16,971 nucleotides of DNA from Insolitispirillum peregrinum (lineage in GTDB: Bacteria; Pseudomonadota; Alphaproteobacteria; Rhodospirillales; Rhodospirillaceae): assembly GCF_042665255.1 (NCBI RefSeq), contig NZ_JBHTCD010000055.1; one strand, written 5' to 3'. Each line of letters begins with the position of its first letter. Position 1 is the stretch's first letter. Below are positions 13,417-16,971 of this stretch, one piece after another. A program made the translations under genes and the position numbers. Under the pieces are notes generated by a model. The model saw nothing but the letters and a program-made list of their open reading frames with translations, made no database searches and had not been told where the DNA came from.

Positions 13417-15669
13417 CTAAAAAAATGAATCACCAAGATAATCGGCATCTTCCCACCGCAGGCCGATGGTCGTTTCATAAAGCTTTGGGGTTTGCAGAAC
13501 GGGAAACTGCTGCCCGCGCAGATCAGGGGCCACAAACGCCACATGGCCGTTTTCAATCAGCCGCCCCCGGTCGCGGTCTGGAACCTGCACGATATAGGCT
13601 TGTAATTCCCGCGCCAACATCCCCGACGGGATTTCCGCAACCGACAGCTTTTTGATGGCCTCGTCCGCCCGCGCATCAAAGGGGATGATCACCGGCACCA
13701 GCGCCGTTGAAATCATGCGAAACCGCTCGGCGACCGAGCGATAGGCGAAGTCCACCCCCGACCTGTCAATCCGGAACGCTGTCAGAATCTGTTCAGCGTC
13801 CAGACCGTCCCCTTTTTGCCAATAGACCTCTTGAAAATAGGCACGAATGGCCGCCGGAGACAGCCAGTCCTGATGCCGGGCCGCCACATGGCGAAAAGCG
13901 GCGATCAACGGTGCAAAAGCCTTCAGTGGCGGAGCCTCGGCGGGCTGGAAAATGCTCACCACACTGTCATCCGTGGGCCGCAGCCCCTCGCGGTTGCAGC
14001 GACCAGCCGCCTGGGCAATCTGGTCCAGACCGGCCTCGGCCCGCCAGACACGCGGGAAGTCCACATCCACCCCGGCCTCGATCAGCGACGTCGCCACCAC
14101 CCGGCACGGCTGCCCCATGTGCAGCCGGTCGCGCACATCGGCCAAAATCTGCCGCCGGTGGGCGGCGCACTGGCGGGTGGTCAGGTGGAGCATGCCCTCC
14201 AGCCCCTTTTTATCACCCAGTTCAAACAGATCCAGCGCATGGCGACGACCGTTGACGATCACCAGCCCCTGCGCAGCCTCGGCCAGTTGCTCGCACAGCT
14301 GTTCATCACTCAGCACCCCCGCATCATGGAACCGCACCCGGCGCAGGCGTTGCGCCAACTGCGCCGGATCAGGCGCCAGCTCCCGCCCGGCCACCTCCAG
14401 CCCCATCAGCGCATCCGCCGGATAATCCTGCCGGTCGAGCGCCGGTTGCGTGGCCGTACACAGCACAATCGTGCAACCGTAATTGCGCGCCAGTTCCTTC
14501 AGCGCCAGCACCGACGGCTTCAGCAAGCCCAGCGGCAGGGTTTGGGCTTCGTCAAGGATGATGATGCTGCCCGCGATATTGTGCAGCTTGCGGCACCGTG
14601 AAGGCCGGTTGGCAAACAGGCTTTCAAACAGTTGCACGGTGGTGGTCACGATCACCGGCGCCGCCCAGTCGGCCATCGCCAGCCGCAGCTTGTCTTTGGC
14701 CTCGCGCCCGATGATCGTCGGTTCATCGAGTGCCGAATGATGTTCCAGCACCACCTCGTCCCCCAGAACCTTGCGGAAAATGGCCGCTGTCTGGTCAATG
14801 ATCGAGGTAAACGGAATGGCGTAAATGATCCGCCGATGCTCGTGGCTGGCGGCATGGTCCAGCGCAAAGCCAAGCGAAGCCAGTGTCTTGCCCCCGCCGG
14901 TCGGGACGGTCAGGGTAAACACCCCGGCAGGCAGGGCCGCCCGTTCCCGCACATGGGACAGGATGGTCCGGCGCAGGGTGTTCACTTCGCTGTCCGCCTG
15001 CGGCGTGCGGTCAAAAGCCGCCATGTGATCATCAAACCGCTGGCGCAAACCGGCGAGACAATCCCGCAGCGCGGGCCACTGGCGGTCAGCGGTCGTACCG
15101 TCAATCTGGCAATAAAAGGCCTCGGTATCCTTGAAATCCGCATCCACCAAAGTGGAGAACAGCATCCGGCCCAGAAATGCCAACTGGAACCCCGGCAACT
15201 GTTTGTCGGGCGTGAAGTTCGCAGGCAACAGGTCGACAGCCTCCAGCGGGATTTCATCGCGCCACTGTGGTGCCAACCGGGAGGTATCACACTCCGCCAG
15301 CCGGTCCTTCAGGCCCCGCCCGTTTCCCATGCCCAACCAGTCGGGCAGCCCGCCATGATGACCGGCAATGGCATAGGCGAGGATTTGAACCAGCAGGCGG
15401 TCTTCAGGTTTGGTCATCAGCAGGCCAGACACAACCACCGCCCCCGGCGTTGCATGGTCAACGCTGTCGCTGGCACCTTCCAGCCTGCGCTGAAAGTCCA
15501 GCAGGTATTTTCCGATATCGTGCAGAATTCCAGCCAGCCATGCAGCGCGTTCGCCACCGAAAACGGCAGCAAACATGCTCGCCAGACGGGCAACCGCAAA
15601 CAGGTGTCCGGCCAGCGTCTGCCAGTCCTGTTTACTGGCGTCCGCGGTCGAATGAGCATAGAAAATCAT
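13417..15669 (-). CDS. cas3: CRISPR-associated helicase-nuclease Cas3 (type I-C)
   Basis: The 750-residue enzyme degrades the DNA strand displaced by Cascade. The N-terminal HD nuclease domain shows His6 in YAHSTADASK, His50-Asp51 in LHDIGK and the metal motif AGHHGGLPD near 102-110. The SF2 helicase follows with Walker A PTGGGKT (256-262), DEAQ (373-376), CTATQP (404-409), and motifs V/VI (ATSLIEAGVDVDFPRVWRAE, then QAAGRCNREG to about 562). All motifs are intact, so activity is expected. ATG 15669 was chosen because Cas3-like sequence (MIFYAHSTAD) begins there with GGGGG upstream; the frame open to 15807 adds 46 low-complexity residues unlike the family. It is the first gene of the cas operon. 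Confidence 0.96.
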   Translation of the reverse strand: MIFYAHSTADASKQDWQTLAGHLFAVARLASMFAAVFGGERAAWLAGILHDIGKYLLDFQRRLEGASDSVDHATPGAVVVSGLLMTKPEDRLLVQILAYAIAGHHGGLPDWLGMGNGRGLKDRLAECDTSRLAPQWRDEIPLEAVDLLPANFTPDKQLPGFQLAFLGRMLFSTLVDADFKDTEAFYCQIDGTTADRQWPALRDCLAGLRQRFDDHMAAFDRTPQADSEVNTLRRTILSHVRERAALPAGVFTLTVPTGGGKTLASLGFALDHAASHEHRRIIYAIPFTSIIDQTAAIFRKVLGDEVVLEHHSALDEPTIIGREAKDKLRLAMADWAAPVIVTTTVQLFESLFANRPSRCRKLHNIAGSIIILDEAQTLPLGLLKPSVLALKELARNYGCTIVLCTATQPALDRQDYPADALMGLEVAGRELAPDPAQLAQRLRRVRFHDAGVLSDEQLCEQLAEAAQGLVIVNGRRHALDLFELGDKKGLEGMLHLTTRQCAAHRRQILADVRDRLHMGQPCRVVATSLIEAGVDVDFPRVWRAEAGLDQIAQAAGRCNREGLRPTDDSVVSIFQPAEAPPLKAFAPLIAAFRHVAARHQDWLSPAAIRAYFQEVYWQKGDGLDAEQILTAFRIDRSGVDFAYRSVAERFRMISTALVPVIIPFDARADEAIKKLSVAEIPSGMLARELQAYIVQVPDRDRGRLIENGHVAFVAPDLRGQQFPVLQTPKLYETTIGLRWEDADYLGDSFF

Positions 15670-15942
15670 ACAGCCACACCCCCATAAGGTGTTCAGGTTA
15701 AGAGATAATCCGCACAGGTTCAAGGCCAAAAACGTGTGTCCAGCCCACGGCCACCCGCAAGGGATAGGGCCGGACATCCCGCCTCCGCCAGCACGGACTC
15801 CCGCCACCCGTCGGGCACCAAACGCTCGCTCTGTTTTCCCTTGCCCGCCCTGTAAAGTGATGTAGTATCCCTTTTCCCTACGGTCCCTTTCCCGTGCGGA
15901 CCCCCAAAGCTGTCGTGTACTCTCCTGTAACTGTCAGATGCC
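15670..15942. promoter_or_regulatory. Divergent promoter region between cas3 and the marR-type gene
   Basis: These 273 bases separate the two divergent genes and should hold the promoter of the whole cas operon. A possible plus-strand sigma-70 site for the marR-type gene is TTGCCC (15841-15846), 16 nt, TAGTAT (15863-15868), each 4 of 6 to consensus. For cas3, TTGAAC lies near 15721-15716 (minus), but its -10 is poor. No clear palindromic MarR-type operator was identified by eye. Confidence 0.35.
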
Positions 15943-16404
15943 GTGATCCAGTCATACTTTGACACCGTCCAACTGGTCGAACGCCTGCACCGCCACTTTC
16001 TGGACGTGCTGCGGACCGAGCTGCGCCGTCTGGGCATCGAAGACATCAATGCTGTTCAGGCCCTGCTGCTGGCAAACATTGGTGCCGAAGACGTGGTGAT
16101 CCGCGACCTGAAGGACCGGGGGTATTACCACGGTTCCAACGTCAGTTATAACATCAAGAAGCTGACCGAGACCGGCTATCTCGAACAGGAACGCTGTTCC
16201 CACGACCGCCGCGCCATCCGCCTGAAGCTGACCGACAAGGGCATGACCCTGTGCGATCATATCCGCGAGCTGCAAACCTATCTGTCCGACGAAATGGGCA
16301 AGACCGGGTTGTCCGCCGCCCAGATGGACAGCGCCATCCACACGCTGGAAAGCGTCGAGCGCACCTGGACCGACTTCATCCGCTACGGACGCCGTCCGGG
16401 CTGA
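15943..16404 (+). CDS. MarR-family winged-helix regulator, LdtR-like
   Basis: The 153-residue protein has MarR architecture: N-terminal dimer helix (LVERLHRHFLDVLRTELRRLG), a winged helix at about 45-105 with recognition helix GSNVSYNIKKLTETGYL, wing QERCSHDRRAIRLKLTDKG, then a C-terminal dimer helix. From memory the segments INAVQALLLANIG, RGYYHGSNVSYN and GYLEQERxxHDRR strongly resemble LdtR-type regulators of alphaproteobacteria. The start is GTG 15943; a TAA lies in frame at 15928 and there is no better start, but no good Shine-Dalgarno. It is divergent from cas3 and followed by a 48-nt hairpin element and array 2. Control of the cas operon is possible from position but unproven; LdtR-like proteins are also found away from CRISPR loci. 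Confidence 0.88.
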   Translation: MIQSYFDTVQLVERLHRHFLDVLRTELRRLGIEDINAVQALLLANIGAEDVVIRDLKDRGYYHGSNVSYNIKKLTETGYLEQERCSHDRRAIRLKLTDKGMTLCDHIRELQTYLSDEMGKTGLSAAQMDSAIHTLESVERTWTDFIRYGRRPG

Positions 16405-16440
16405 GGGTTTTACCTGTAAAGAATGCCTGAAAACAGGACC

Positions 16441-16488
16441 GTGGAGCGCTGCTCCACACCTCGCCGGGGCCTTGAGGCCCCGGACCCC
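16441..16488 (+). repeat. 48-nt double-hairpin element, copy 3
   Basis: GTGGAGC-GCT-GCTCCAC, ACCTCG, then CCGGGGCC with loop TTGA and GGCCCCGG, then ACCCC. Compared with copies 1 and 2 the second stem has changed from CT/AG to CC/GG on both arms, a compensatory change that preserves pairing. It lies 36 nt after the marR-type stop, in that gene's direction. Confidence 0.85.
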
Positions 16489-16536
16489 ATGAGTTTTATG
16501 CTTGCCGCAGGTCGCATCAGCCCCAGCCGTCAAAAT

Positions 16537-16572
16537 CAAATACCCCCTGCGGGATCGCGCAGGGGGTATTTG
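16537..16572. terminator. 15-bp perfect hairpin at the trailer end of array 2
   Basis: CAAATACCCCCTGCG (16537-16551) pairs perfectly with CGCAGGGGGTATTTG (16558-16572) around a 6-nt loop. A-rich bases lie before it and TTT forms the stem's end, so it can act in both directions. It lies 28 nt beyond the last (decayed) repeat of array 2 on the minus strand, the right place to end that array's precursor RNA, and also backs up termination of the marR-type gene. Confidence 0.7.
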
Positions 16573-16600
16573 CTGTGACAGGCGCGGTGTATCCAATGGG

Positions 16601-16824
16601 GTTTAATATGTGCCCCCGTGAGGGGGCGACACTCGCACGTCGATGCGATGTGCCTGGACTACGCGTTTCAATCCACGCCCCCGTGAGGGGGCGACAGACC
16701 CACCGGCAAACCGCTTGTTGAGCGCGGTCGTTTCAATCCACGCCCCCGTGAGGGGGCGACCAATTTGGTTGTGGTTAACCTCGGATACGAGGGGTTTCAA
16801 TCCACGCCCCCGTGAGGGGGCGAC
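16601..16824 (-). CRISPR. CRISPR array 2, type I-C, interrupted by an IS
   Basis: Three perfect copies of the array 1 repeat start at 16665, 16730 and 16794, with a decayed copy at 16601-16630 that keeps the stem half (GCCCCCGTGAGGGGGCGAC) but has lost the handle half. Spacers are 34, 34 and 33 nt (16631-16664, 16696-16729, 16761-16793). Orientation is the same as array 1, so transcription is on the minus strand and the leader should lie to the right. After the last repeat only 24 nt remain (16825-16848), shorter than a spacer, before an IS5-family end. The array and its leader therefore probably continue beyond the element. Confidence 0.93.
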
Positions 16825-16848
16825 AGACCATCTCTAAGTTAGATACTA

Positions 16849-16971
16849 GGGATTGTTGACATTCATCTTGTTCGGATGACGGTTGCTGCAATCTGGATCA
16901 TGGCAGTGAAGCTCTGGTCTGTCTTACAGGAGCGAGTGGCGATCCTCTTGAATTCTTTCAGTTTCTGAAAG
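16849..16971 (-). mobile_element. IS5-family insertion sequence, end (partial), inserted in array 2
   Basis: The probable terminal sequence GGGATTGTTGACATTC begins at 16849, directly after CTA (16846-16848), and the C-terminus of a transposase gene reads toward it. The boundary is set by analogy with the element at the window's left end (both carry TGTTGACA near the tip) and may be off by 1-3 nt. Confidence 0.65.
16863..16971 (-). CDS. IS5-family transposase, C-terminal fragment
   Basis: On the minus strand the frame is open from the window edge to TGA at 16865-16863. It encodes 35 residues beginning FQKLKEFKRIATRSCKTDQSF and ending ATVIRTR. The KLKxFKRIATR block with KTDxSF is the conserved C-terminal part of IS5-family DDE transposases. 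Most of the gene is outside the window. It differs clearly from the transposase fragment at 3-128, so it belongs to another element of the same family. Confidence 0.85.
   Translation of the reverse strand, partial: FQKLKEFKRIATRSCKTDQSFTAMIQIAATVIRTR

Noticed and set aside
15670..15807. N-terminal extension of Cas3 by 46 residues.
   Set aside because: Low-complexity, hydrophobic, unlike Cas3; the HD domain starts directly at MIFYAHS.

Overview
The window is about 17 kb of GC-rich (roughly 60% or more) proteobacterial chromosome. The LdtR-like MarR regulator, the XenA-type flavoprotein and the IS5-family elements suggest an alphaproteobacterium, perhaps Rhodospirillales; this is an inference from protein style, not a proven identity. 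Both ends lie inside the 3' ends of two different IS5-family transposase genes. The window may therefore be a stretch whose assembly broke at repeated insertion sequences.

Left part (1-6544), ordinary accessory chromosome: an IS5-family end that appears to have cut off the C-terminus of a tetratricopeptide-repeat protein (minus strand); a diguanylate cyclase with a GGEEF active site (plus); and a minus-strand pair of an OYE-family XenA-like reductase followed by an overlapping DHA2/EmrB-type MFS exporter. An AraC-family regulator is divergent from this pair and probably controls it. A secreted PEBP/YbhB-like protein follows.

Right part (6545-16862), a complete type I-C CRISPR-Cas locus on the minus strand. 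Read 5' to 3' on that strand it runs: array 2, then an opposing marR-type gene, then cas3-cas5c-cas8c-cas7-cas4-cas1-cas2, an AT-rich leader and array 1. The cas genes are tightly packed: three junctions are 4-nt ATGA overlaps and the other gaps are 3 or 15 nt. Array 1 has 14 perfect 31-nt repeats and 13 spacers, plus a decayed terminal repeat with a 14th spacer. Array 2 has three perfect repeats and one decayed repeat, and an IS5-family insertion cuts it 24 nt into what looks like its next spacer, so its leader is not visible. Both arrays share the same repeat and direction.

Points that standard annotation would miss: (i) an internal gene, cas11c, inside the 3' end of cas8c, with a perfect AGGAGG Shine-Dalgarno and a GTG start, predicted to make the 132-residue small Cascade subunit; (ii) three 48-nt double-hairpin elements with compensatory base changes, one downstream of the PEBP gene, one downstream of cas2 and one downstream of the marR-type gene, which separate the arrays and cas operon from their neighbours; (iii) leader direct repeats around an IHF-like site; (iv) a 10-bp hairpin just inside cas4, at the boundary between the effector and adaptation genes. 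No wholly new system was recognised. The CRISPR locus is a known type with some unusual local structure.
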